From contig NZ_CP082918.1 of assembly GCF_019931755.1 (NCBI RefSeq), positions 1,530,001-1,594,000 of the forward strand: a stretch of DNA of 64,000 bases. Direction: 5' to 3'. Within the stretch, counting starts at the first letter, position 1. The number at the start of each line of letters is the position of its first letter. Shown here piece by piece: positions 38,936 through 45,944 of this stretch. The notes under the pieces were generated by a model that saw only the letters and a program-made list of their open reading frames with translations, was not told where the DNA came from and searched no databases. Both the position numbers and the translations under genes were made by a program. This DNA comes from Sutcliffiella horikoshii (GTDB lineage: Bacteria; Bacillota; Bacilli; Bacillales; Bacillaceae_I).

Positions 38936-40246
38936 GTGAAAGTTAAAATAGGTATAATCGGTCCGAGTGATTCCATCGAGAGAATCATGTTAGTGGGAAA
39001 AGAATTTAAGAGTGTAGACATGTTTTCTTTTCCATATACAGCTCTAGAAGAAATCGATTTAATTATCAATAACAACAGGGGATCAGTCGATCAATGGATG
39101 TTTTCTGGTCAAGTTCCCTTCACATATGCAATGTCCCTGGATTTGCTGAAAGAAAATGAGGGTGGATTCGCAGAACTTTATGGTTCTAGTTTTCTTGGCA
39201 CCCTTTTGGAAGCCCAAGTGAAGGAAGAGAAGATTCTTAAAACAGTTAGCCTAGATACAATAAGACAAGACAGAATTGAGATGAACAGAAACTTTTTCTC
39301 TCTTCAAGCAATCAACTTCCACTCCTATTCCTATGAGGGGATTGTAGCGGTAGAAGATTTGGTCTCTTTTCATCAAGAATTATATGAAAATAAAAAAATA
39401 GAGGTAGCCTTTACCTGCATTCAAGCAGTCTATAGAAAGCTGAAGAAACTAAACATCCCTTGCTACCGGGTCATTCCTTCTGACCTTGCCATATTGTCTA
39501 CATTGGAAATACTGATTGAACGGGCGCATTCATTGCGTTACAGGAAATCACAGATTGCCATTCTAGGTATTGAAGTCATCCATACCCAAGCTTCGTTAGA
39601 AGAAATGCATTACTCTCATAAAATGAAAATCAAGGAGCTGGAATTAAAAAGATTGATGCTCCGATTTGCAGAAGAGGTAAATGGTTCTTTTGTACAGTTT
39701 GGTGACGGGCTTTTCTTCCTCTTCACAACAAGAGGGGAGCTTGAGTGGCATATTGAAGGAGAGTCCTTACTTCAATTGGTAGAGGATATTAATGTGCAAA
39801 GCGGCTTGAAAGTAAGGCTAGGCCTAGGGTTTGGTGAGACAGTACTTGCTGCAGAAGAAAATGTACGTCAAGCTTTCCACCATGCAAGAGCGCAGGGGTC
39901 CTCCACACTTGTTTGTGTCAATGAGGATAGAGAAATCACTGAATTCTTTGGATCGACTGATAAACTTTCCTTTCAATCCCGTTCACTTGGGGAAGAGTGG
40001 GAAGAAAAGCTTAAGGATCTTTCTATCAGCCCTACCATCGTTTCTAGAATAAAGTCATTAGCCCACTACTATCAAAAAGATGTCGTCACATCACAGGACT
40101 TGGCAAGTTGGCTGAAAAGTACAGAAAGAAATGCACGTAGAATCCTTACTGAAATGGAACGGTCTGGGCTTATAAAAGTTTCAGGAGAAGAACAATCCGG
40201 ACACCGTGGCAGACCAAGAAAAATATATCAATTATCGTTTCTGTGA
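38936..40246 (+). CDS. Regulator with a GGDEF-like core and C-terminal winged helix
   Basis: GTG 38936 follows GAGGTGAAG. The 436-residue protein has three parts. The N-terminal half (about 1-200) looks like an alpha/beta binding domain (KIGIIGPSDSIERIMLVG). A middle part (about 205-330) contains VRLGLGFGETVLAAEENVRQAFHHA, reminiscent of the substrate region of degenerate GGDEF domains. A C-terminal winged helix (about 365-436) has VTSQDLASWLKSTERNARRILTEMERSGLI and the wing GHRGRPRKIYQL. It probably controls the surrounding amidohydrolase-transporter genes. I do not recognise a characterised homologue. Confidence 0.72.
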   Translation: MKVKIGIIGPSDSIERIMLVGKEFKSVDMFSFPYTALEEIDLIINNNRGSVDQWMFSGQVPFTYAMSLDLLKENEGGFAELYGSSFLGTLLEAQVKEEKILKTVSLDTIRQDRIEMNRNFFSLQAINFHSYSYEGIVAVEDLVSFHQELYENKKIEVAFTCIQAVYRKLKKLNIPCYRVIPSDLAILSTLEILIERAHSLRYRKSQIAILGIEVIHTQASLEEMHYSHKMKIKELELKRLMLRFAEEVNGSFVQFGDGLFFLFTTRGELEWHIEGESLLQLVEDINVQSGLKVRLGLGFGETVLAAEENVRQAFHHARAQGSSTLVCVNEDREITEFFGSTDKLSFQSRSLGEEWEEKLKDLSISPTIVSRIKSLAHYYQKDVVTSQDLASWLKSTERNARRILTEMERSGLIKVSGEEQSGHRGRPRKIYQLSFL

Positions 40247-40411
40247 ATAGGTGGGAAATCTTAGTTAGATTTCCCAGTTTTCAAAAACGGATGAAATGAC
40301 TGAAAATTTATTTTATTATAAATGGAACAAATCTTTTGACTAGATTGCCCACGATTATTAAGCAGTAATTTCGGAACAAAAAAGGAACTATACCTAAAAG
40401 GAGTGAGGAGA

Positions 40412-41944
40412 ATGAGTCAATTACAAACACAGCAAGAGAAATCCACCTCTATGCTTGATAGATTCTTAGGGGGCGTCGAGCGGATAGGCAACAAACTACC
40501 AGATCCTTTTATGCTATTTGTCTATTTATCTCTATTCATCATAGGAGTTTCTTTTGCCGTCAATCAATTTGGAGTAACGGTTGAACATCCTGGTACTGGA
40601 GAAGAACTGGCCATTAAGAGCTTATTGTCAGGGGAAGGAATTGAATTCATTCTGACCTCCATGCTTACCAACTTCACTGGGTTTGCTCCTTTAGGTCTAG
40701 TGTTGGCAATGATGCTCGGAATAGGTCTTGCTGATAAAGTGGGATTAATTGAAGCGGGTATCAAAAAGACCATTTTAAATGCACCAAAAGCATTGATCAC
40801 TTATGCGGTGGTTGGTACAGGTATTTTAGGAAACCTTGCATCTGATGCAGCGTTTGTTATAGTACCGCCCCTTGCTGCCATGATCTTTTATACGGTTGGC
40901 AGACACCCTCTTGCAGGGCTTGCAGCAGGTTTTGCTGGTGTTGGCGCAGGGTTTACAGCAAATGTCATAGTTGCCGGTACGGATGCATTATTGTCTGGCA
41001 TTGCGACAGAAGCCATTAAACCTTTTGATGAGTCGTTAATCGTCACACCTGTAGACAATTATTATTTTATGGTTGTCTCTGTGTTTATACTTGCGGTGGT
41101 AGGTGCTTTAATTACAGAAAAAATTATCGAACCGCGTCTTGGCACATATAAAGGGAAAGTAGACAAGGAACTAGAAGAACCAAACCCTCTTGAAAGCAAA
41201 GGATTGAGAAATGCTATTCTGGCTGGACTTGCTTACTTGATCCTGTTGGCAGTTGGAGTATTTTGGCCTGATTCCATATTAAGAAATGAAGACGGTGGAC
41301 TTGTTCCTTCCCTTTTCCTTACTGCCATCGTACCCATCACCCTATTCTTTTTTATCGTGGTAGGTGTAGCTTATGGGGTGACAGTAGGGAAAATTAAAAA
41401 TACGGCAGATGTGCCAAAATTGATGACAGAATCCATGAAAGATATGGCGGGATATATCGTCCTCATTTTCGCAGCGGCACAGTTTATCGCATACTTTAAC
41501 TGGTCGAACCTTGGAATATGGATTGCTGTTAATGGGGCAGGATTCTTAGAAAGCATGAACCTGACAGGAATTCCAGGAATTATTGGTTTTGTTCTTCTTG
41601 CAGCCGTGTTGAACCTGATCATTTTCAGTGGATCTGCACAATGGGCTCTGATGGCTCCAATATTTATCCCTATGTTTTGGATGTTGGATTATCACCCTGC
41701 ATTTATTCAGGCGGCATTCCGTATCGCAGATTCGTCCACAAATATTATTACGCCATTGAATCCCTATATTATCGTCGTCTTGGCGTTTATGAAAGATTAT
41801 GATAAAAAAGCAGGACTGGGGACTTTAATTGCTCTGATGTTGCCATACAGCCTTATTTTCTTAGGTGTCTGGATCATCCTGCTGGTTATATTTGCACTAG
41901 GTGGCATACCGATCGGGCCAGGTGTAGAGATGATGATTAAATAA
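40412..41944 (+). CDS. AbgT-family transporter
   Basis: This is a membrane protein of 510 residues with family motifs NKLPDPFMLFVYLSLF, LGNLASDAAFVIVPPLAAMIF, GFTANVIVAGTDALLSGI and IIFSGSAQWALMAPIFIPMF. AbgT proteins carry p-aminobenzoyl-glutamate, and some export sulfonamides. AAAAGGAG eight bases before ATG 40412 sets the start. It closes the amidohydrolase cluster, so uptake then hydrolysis of a folate breakdown product or similar acyl-glutamate is the likely logic. Confidence 0.93.
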   Translation: MSQLQTQQEKSTSMLDRFLGGVERIGNKLPDPFMLFVYLSLFIIGVSFAVNQFGVTVEHPGTGEELAIKSLLSGEGIEFILTSMLTNFTGFAPLGLVLAMMLGIGLADKVGLIEAGIKKTILNAPKALITYAVVGTGILGNLASDAAFVIVPPLAAMIFYTVGRHPLAGLAAGFAGVGAGFTANVIVAGTDALLSGIATEAIKPFDESLIVTPVDNYYFMVVSVFILAVVGALITEKIIEPRLGTYKGKVDKELEEPNPLESKGLRNAILAGLAYLILLAVGVFWPDSILRNEDGGLVPSLFLTAIVPITLFFFIVVGVAYGVTVGKIKNTADVPKLMTESMKDMAGYIVLIFAAAQFIAYFNWSNLGIWIAVNGAGFLESMNLTGIPGIIGFVLLAAVLNLIIFSGSAQWALMAPIFIPMFWMLDYHPAFIQAAFRIADSSTNIITPLNPYIIVVLAFMKDYDKKAGLGTLIALMLPYSLIFLGVWIILLVIFALGGIPIGPGVEMMIK

Positions 41945-41998
41945 GTTCAGGTTTAGGCAAAAGTACTATTTTACGAAAATTATTCATGAAGTTATATA

Positions 41999-42043
41999 CC
42001 CTCACATACCATATATAAATTTGGTATTGTGGGGGATTTTTTT
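41999..42043 (+). terminator. Terminator that also holds the ribosome site of the next gene
   Basis: CCCTCACATACCA (41999-42011) pairs with TGGTATTGTGGGG (42022-42034) with a bulge and a mismatch, followed by seven T. The GGGGG of the 3' arm is the only ribosome site for the HPr-like gene whose ATG follows at 42044. The hairpin therefore can both end AbgT transcription and hide that site. Confidence 0.7.
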
Positions 42044-42310
42044 ATGGTATCGAAGCAAATAACAGTCGCACTTGAAAACGGACTTCATTCTAAGCCAGCT
42101 CACTACTTTGTGGAGAAAGCAAGTAGTTTTGTTTCAGACATACGTGTAGTAAGGCACAATAAGGTAATTGACGCAAAGAGTTTCCTCGGATTATTGTCCC
42201 TGGGAATTTCTAATGGCAGTGTCGTAACAGTGAAAGCGGAAGGTTCTGATGAAAAGGAAGCAGTAGATTGGTTGACCAGGTTTTTAAAAGGAGAAGACGT
42301 GTTGTACTGA
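42044..42310 (+). CDS. HPr-family phosphocarrier paralogue
   Basis: The 88-residue product has the HPr length and both regulatory sites. The active-site loop is NGLHSKPAHYFVEKAS, with His in the His15 position and Lys in place of the usual Arg17. The Ser46 region is DAKSFLGLLSLGISNG. Crh lacks the histidine, so this is not Crh. It is not linked to ptsI, so it is probably an auxiliary HPr for regulation. A GTG at 42029 lies upstream of the ribosome site and was not used. Confidence 0.88.
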   Translation: MVSKQITVALENGLHSKPAHYFVEKASSFVSDIRVVRHNKVIDAKSFLGLLSLGISNGSVVTVKAEGSDEKEAVDWLTRFLKGEDVLY

Positions 42311-42311
42311 A

Positions 42312-42353
42312 AGAGACAGGTGGATGAAGGTGTCCATCTGTTCTTATTTTTTT
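42312..42353 (+). terminator. Terminator of the HPr-like gene
   Basis: ACAGGTGGA pairs with TCCATCTGT, with T-rich sequence after it. Confidence 0.8.
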
Positions 42354-42493
42354 GTGGAAGATGAAAGGAAATTATTACATTCCTCCAACGGACAAGTTCA
42401 TGTTATACTCTTCGAATGAATATATGTCCATGTTTATGTGGTGCATAAATGTGGGTAAATACCTTCGTATAACTGGAAATGGAGGAGAACACC

Positions 42494-43483
42494 ATGAAAA
42501 CTCGCGATTCCTTCTTTGATAATGCGAAGTTTATCTTAATTTTTCTTGTCGTATTTGGACATATCATTTCGCCATATCGTGCAAATGATGAGTGGCTTGT
42601 GTCCATCTACCATTTTATCTTTATTTTTCATATGCCGGCATTTATTCTATTGGCTGGACATTTCAGTACCAACTTTCATAAAAAAGGCTATTATGTAAAA
42701 ATTATTACGAGATTACTAGTACCATATTTAATTTTGCAAACCATCTATACACTGTTTTACAGTCAGCTTTATGCAGATCCTTCCATGACTTTGGAGTACT
42801 TTACACCAAGATGGGCTATGTGGTTCTTATTAAGTATGATTGCCTGGAAACTGATGTTGCCACTGTTCGGGAAATTACAGGCGAGATACAGTATACCATT
42901 GGCAATACTACTGGGTGTCGTAATTGGGTTTGTTGATATTCCGGAAAGATTCTTAAGCTTGGACAGAACGTTTTATTTCTTTCCATTCTTTTTGATAGGG
43001 TACTATTTAACAAGAACAGACTTATTTGAGAAATTGAAAAACGGTGCGTATCGTGTGTATGCAACTGCATTTCTTGTCGTGCTGTTTGCTGGAATTTACG
43101 TTTGGTTAGGTGGAATTGACGGAGCGAGTATCCTTTATGGGACTTACACTTTCTCTTCTGTGACCGATCTGTTGATTCGGATTGGCATATATGCAGGCAG
43201 CATGCTTGTAACCATTGCATTTTTCGCACTCGTGCCTAAAGATAAATATATTTTTACAGGCATCGGACGAAGATCGTTCTATGTGTATATCCTACACGGC
43301 TTTATCATCAAATGGTTCTTTGAAACAAGTTTCGGCCAAGCCGTCAATTCTCCTGCAGGATATATGTTGCTGCTGTTATTGAGTATTCTGGTGACGGTGA
43401 TAACAGGTAATAAATACGTGGTAAAAGCCATTCAGACGCCATTTGGGTATTTGAAGGAAAGTTTGTCGTTGAAGAATGGTTAA
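42494..43483 (+). CDS. Acyltransferase-3 family membrane protein
   Basis: The 329-residue protein has about ten membrane segments and the acyltransferase-3 opening RDSFFDNAKFILIFLVVFGH with its conserved His, followed by YHFIFIFHMPAFILLAGHF. B. subtilis YkrP is similar. Such enzymes O-acylate cell-surface glycans or lipids. ATG 42494 is preceded by GGAGGAGA; an ATG at 42479 overlaps this site. It is monocistronic. Confidence 0.9.
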   Translation: MKTRDSFFDNAKFILIFLVVFGHIISPYRANDEWLVSIYHFIFIFHMPAFILLAGHFSTNFHKKGYYVKIITRLLVPYLILQTIYTLFYSQLYADPSMTLEYFTPRWAMWFLLSMIAWKLMLPLFGKLQARYSIPLAILLGVVIGFVDIPERFLSLDRTFYFFPFFLIGYYLTRTDLFEKLKNGAYRVYATAFLVVLFAGIYVWLGGIDGASILYGTYTFSSVTDLLIRIGIYAGSMLVTIAFFALVPKDKYIFTGIGRRSFYVYILHGFIIKWFFETSFGQAVNSPAGYMLLLLLSILVTVITGNKYVVKAIQTPFGYLKESLSLKNG

Positions 43484-43491
43484 TAAGTGAG

Positions 43492-43533
43492 CCGCCCCGG
43501 TAACTTTTATGGTTGTCGGGGCGGTATTTTTGT
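43492..43533 (+). terminator. Terminator of the acyltransferase gene
   Basis: CCGCCCCGGTAAC pairs with GTTGTCGGGGCGG, followed by ATTTTT. Confidence 0.88.
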
Positions 43534-43584
43534 TGGATAGGAGAAATTATAATATGAGCGTATTGTGTAGTAGTCTTTATGCTG

Positions 43585-43870
43585 ATTCTTCAGGGGGCGT
43601 GATGAAGACCTGTGTGACCAGGGAAAAGGTGGGGGGAGGTCCTCATGGTCGATATGAAGACCTCAGTTATTAGGGAAAAGGAGTCGGGAGGTCCTCATCG
43701 CGGTAATGAAGACTTCTGTGGCTAGGAAAAAGGAGTCGGGAGGTCCTCATCGCGGTAATGAAGACTTCTGTGACCAGGAAAAAGGAGTGCGGATGTTCTC
43801 ATCGTGGTTATGAAGATCTCTGTGACTAGAGAAAAGGAAGAGAGAAGTCCTCATCGCCGGTATAAAGAAA
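43585..43870. repeat. Tandem repeat, 52-base period
   Basis: The block AGGTCCTCAT recurs at 43637, 43689, 43741, 43793 (degenerate) and 43845 (partial), with a diverged copy before 43637, so the period is exactly 52. Each unit has two short dyads, GAGGTCCTC and GAAGACTTC, separated by about eleven bases, and an AAAAGG tract. No reading frame is conserved through the array. Confidence 0.85.
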
Positions 43871-43912
43871 GAACTAAATGAATATAGCCGCTTTTTAGGT
43901 GTGAAAAAATGG

Positions 43913-44125
43913 TTCGGACAAAAATCATCTTGCTTCAGACAAAAAAATCTTGAAAAACTGGAAGGTTCGGTCAAGTTTCTGAGGTCTTCGGTCAACTTTT
44001 ACCGGTGGTTCGGCCATATCAAATTAAATTTTGGTTCGGTCAAATATCGAAAAACTTCGGTCAACTTTCCCAAAACTTCGGTAAACTCTGCGAAATCTTT
44101 GGTCAACTTTCAAAAATCTTCGGAC
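43913..44125. repeat. Phased TTCGGTCAACTTT repeat array, mostly 21-base period
   Basis: TTCGG-type cores start at 43913, 43934, 43966, 43987, 44009, 44035, 44056, 44077, 44098 and 44119. Six of nine steps are exactly 21 bases. Units also carry A runs, so A tracts recur at about two helical turns, which favours DNA curvature. One plus-strand frame reads as imperfect FGQLSK-like heptads, but it has no ribosome site and no reason to be a gene. Confidence 0.8.
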
Positions 44126-44200
44126 ATTTGCTTTGGACAGCCCAATATACCAACCAAGTTACCTCAGCATCCTGCGCTATTCAGTAGCAATAAATCCTTA

Positions 44201-44656
44201 TTACTGAAAAGCCTTTTCCCATTCGCTCAAATGTAATACACCTAATTCAGGTTTTGGTTCCTGGTCGATTAGAGCGAGATACTCCAAACTATTGCCGTCA
44301 GGATCTGAGAAATAATAGCAGGCTGCCGGCATCCATGCGTGGACAACGGGTTGGCTTGCGTCCAATCCAAAGCTTGGGGAAAGCGCAATACCCTTTGCAT
44401 CTAAAAATGTTGGAATGCCCAGCAACTGTTCGAGCGTGACCTTAAAAGCAAAATGGGAGCGAACAAATTCATGCTCATTAACCTCCCAAACCCCCAACAT
44501 CTGTTGTTTCTTATCTGAATCACCTAAAAAGAAAAATGCTACTCTCCGCTCCTCTAAAAAGTATGCAAGCTCCAACCCTAGGCTTTTATAGAAAGCTACC
44601 GCCGACTTCAAATTTACCGTTTTCACATGCGTTTCATATAATTCCGCGTTTTTCAT
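44201..44656 (-). CDS. VOC/glyoxalase-fold protein
   Basis: The 151-residue product has two beta-alpha-beta-beta-beta modules typical of the vicinal-oxygen-chelate fold: ETHVKTVNLKSAVAFYKSLGLELAYFLEE first, and YYFSDPDGNSLEYLAL at the end with the metal-type Glu. Candidate ligands are the early His (ETHV), another His and the late Glu. Members include fosfomycin resistance enzymes, dioxygenases and binding proteins; the substrate is unknown. AGGAGGT precedes the ATG by eight bases. Confidence 0.85.
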   Translation of the reverse strand: MKNAELYETHVKTVNLKSAVAFYKSLGLELAYFLEERRVAFFFLGDSDKKQQMLGVWEVNEHEFVRSHFAFKVTLEQLLGIPTFLDAKGIALSPSFGLDASQPVVHAWMPAACYYFSDPDGNSLEYLALIDQEPKPELGVLHLSEWEKAFQ

Positions 44657-44757
44657 TGAAAGTTACCTCCTAATATTTTTTAACTACTTTTATTGTATAG
44701 GAGTTTCTAGACCAGACCTCCGGAATAAGTGTGGAGATCCCATTCTACTTGAGACGG

Positions 44758-44792
44758 AAAAAACACACAACCAAATGTGGTTATGTGCCTTT
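44758..44792 (-). terminator. Terminator of the small membrane protein gene
   Basis: On the minus strand CACATAACCA pairs with TGGTTGTGTG (one G-T step) and six T follow. Confidence 0.75.
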
Positions 44793-44803
44793 ATCACAAT
44801 ATA

Positions 44804-45085
44804 TTATGGAGTTTGTTTATCTAATTGTTTCGGAGCGATTTTGACAGTACGATAGTTGTTCACAACCCATATCCCTAACAGTGAGAGGACGGTGGACATC
44901 GTAATTATGGCAGGTAACCAATCGGTGATTCTTGCAATCAGACTATATAAGATTCCAAAACTGACCATGGTAAGAATCACACTGACAAAATGAACTTTTT
45001 TGTTCAAGTATGCCATTAAACTGCCACCTGAAAATACAAGCATACCTAACAAGAATAGCGCAATCACTGGAAAAAGATATTCCAT
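44804..45085 (-). CDS. Small three-helix membrane protein
   Basis: The 93-residue product consists of three membrane segments (PVIALFLLGMLVFSGGSL, VSVILTMVSFGILYSLIA and IITMSTVLSLLGIWVV) and a short basic tail. GGAGGT on the minus strand is about eleven bases from ATG 45085 and only two from ATG 45094, so the inner start was chosen. It resembles unnamed YesK-like Bacillus proteins. No function is known. Confidence 0.65.
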   Translation of the reverse strand: MEYLFPVIALFLLGMLVFSGGSLMAYLNKKVHFVSVILTMVSFGILYSLIARITDWLPAIITMSTVLSLLGIWVVNNYRTVKIAPKQLDKQTP

Positions 45086-45181
45086 GTCTTGCATAACCTC
45101 CGTTATGATGGTTTCTGTTTCTTTATCTATAGTATATCATAAAAGTGATAAAAGATTCAGAAATCGGAAAGTAGGTCGGTT

Positions 45182-45631
45182 ATGAAAGTCAGAAAAGCCG
45201 TTGGGGCAATTGTAACGATTGGTGAAGATTATGTTTTAATTTTGAAAACAAAAATACATACAACAGAAGGAAAAAAAGAAATTGAGGGAGAATGGGATTT
45301 TATAAAAGGCGGGGTGGAGGAAGAGGATTCTTCTCTTGAGGAAGCTATTTTAAGGGAATTAGAGGAAGAGACGGGAATGAAGGTATTTCTAGTTAAGAAA
45401 GAATTTGAAGAAAAAATAAGCTTCAAATTTCCTAAAGAAGTAGCTGACAAGATCGGATATCATTCCCAAGAGACAACCATGTTTCTTGTTGAATATAGAG
45501 GGGAAAACAAAGATTGGTTGCCACAAGATGACGAGGTCAGTGAGATTGGTTTTTTCAAAAAAGAAGTGGTGCTTAGAAAGCTTGCACACGAGGAAACAAG
45601 GAAATATTTCAAAAAGCATTGTTTGAATTAG
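45182..45631 (+). CDS. Nudix hydrolase
   Basis: The 149-residue protein has the Nudix box, here GGVEEEDSSLEEAILRELEEETGM, with the catalytic REL.EE residues intact. Nudix enzymes hydrolyse nucleoside diphosphates linked to another group, either for cleaning the pool or mRNA decapping. The substrate is not deducible. It lies just upstream of the ABC-F promoter. Confidence 0.92.
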   Translation: MKVRKAVGAIVTIGEDYVLILKTKIHTTEGKKEIEGEWDFIKGGVEEEDSSLEEAILRELEEETGMKVFLVKKEFEEKISFKFPKEVADKIGYHSQETTMFLVEYRGENKDWLPQDDEVSEIGFFKKEVVLRKLAHEETRKYFKKHCLN

Positions 45632-45633
45632 GA

Positions 45634-45662
45634 TTGACAATATGTAAAAGGGAAAATATACT
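45634..45662 (+). promoter_or_regulatory. Strong sigma-A promoter of the ABC-F transcription unit
   Basis: TTGACA at 45634-45639, a 17-base spacer and TATACT at 45657-45662. Transcription should begin near 45669, about 30 bases before the leader peptide. It overlaps the end of the Nudix gene by nothing but three bases of spacing. Confidence 0.8.
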
Positions 45663-45699
45663 AATAGTGCAAGACGATACGAGAAAAGGAAGGTACTAG

Positions 45700-45744
45700 G
45701 TGCGATGTGGAATTAATCTATTTTTTAGGAGTGAACTCATGTGA
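45700..45744 (+). CDS. 14-residue leader peptide of the ABC-F gene
   Basis: GTG 45700 has AAGGAAGG at 45686-45693, six bases upstream, and encodes MRCGINLFFRSELM before TGA. A second ribosome-like site (TAGGAG) sits within it, before an ATG-TGA start-stop pair at its end. Antibiotic-responsive ABC-F and methylase genes often have such leader peptides, at which a drug-arrested ribosome changes mRNA folding. The frame and its site are seen; the role is inferred. Confidence 0.65.
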   Translation: MRCGINLFFRSELM

Positions 45745-45760
45745 TTAATAAAATGAGAAC

Positions 45761-45940
45761 CCTGGAGAATTGGATTAGTCTGCCCGTTTTTTACCTGCCA
45801 TAAGTATCGATGTATAGTTTCTTCGCTATCCGTGATGGATTAGTGTTATTTTGTGATACTTACTTGTAGAATAGGCGTTGTTTGCATATGCAATCGACTT
45901 TTCTTTTAAACCTCTCCAGGATTCCGGGGAGGTTTTTTGT
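45761..45940 (+). promoter_or_regulatory. Terminator/antiterminator attenuator of the ABC-F gene
   Basis: AACCTCTCC (45911-45919) pairs with GGGGAGGTT (45928-45936), followed by TTTTTT: a terminator. CCTGGAGA (45761-45768), seventeen bases after the leader stop, is perfectly complementary to TCTCCAGG (45915-45922), which covers most of the terminator 5' arm. The two structures exclude one another. TAAGTATC (45801-45808) pairs with GATACTTA (45855-45862) to bring them together. This is the expected design of a ribosome-controlled attenuator. Confidence 0.75.
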
Positions 45941-45944
45941 GAGT

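Noticed and set aside
42029..42043. GTG start for the HPr-like protein five codons upstream
   Set aside because: It lies before the only Shine-Dalgarno sequence and adds residues not seen in HPr proteins.
43585..43870. CRISPR array
   Set aside because: Units are contiguous at 52 bases with no unique spacers, and no cas genes are present; the array at 59357 is the same kind of simple tandem repeat.
43901..44236. Protein made of FGQLSK-like heptad repeats
   Set aside because: The frame lacks a ribosome site, drifts where unit length is not 21, and the periodicity is better explained at DNA level.
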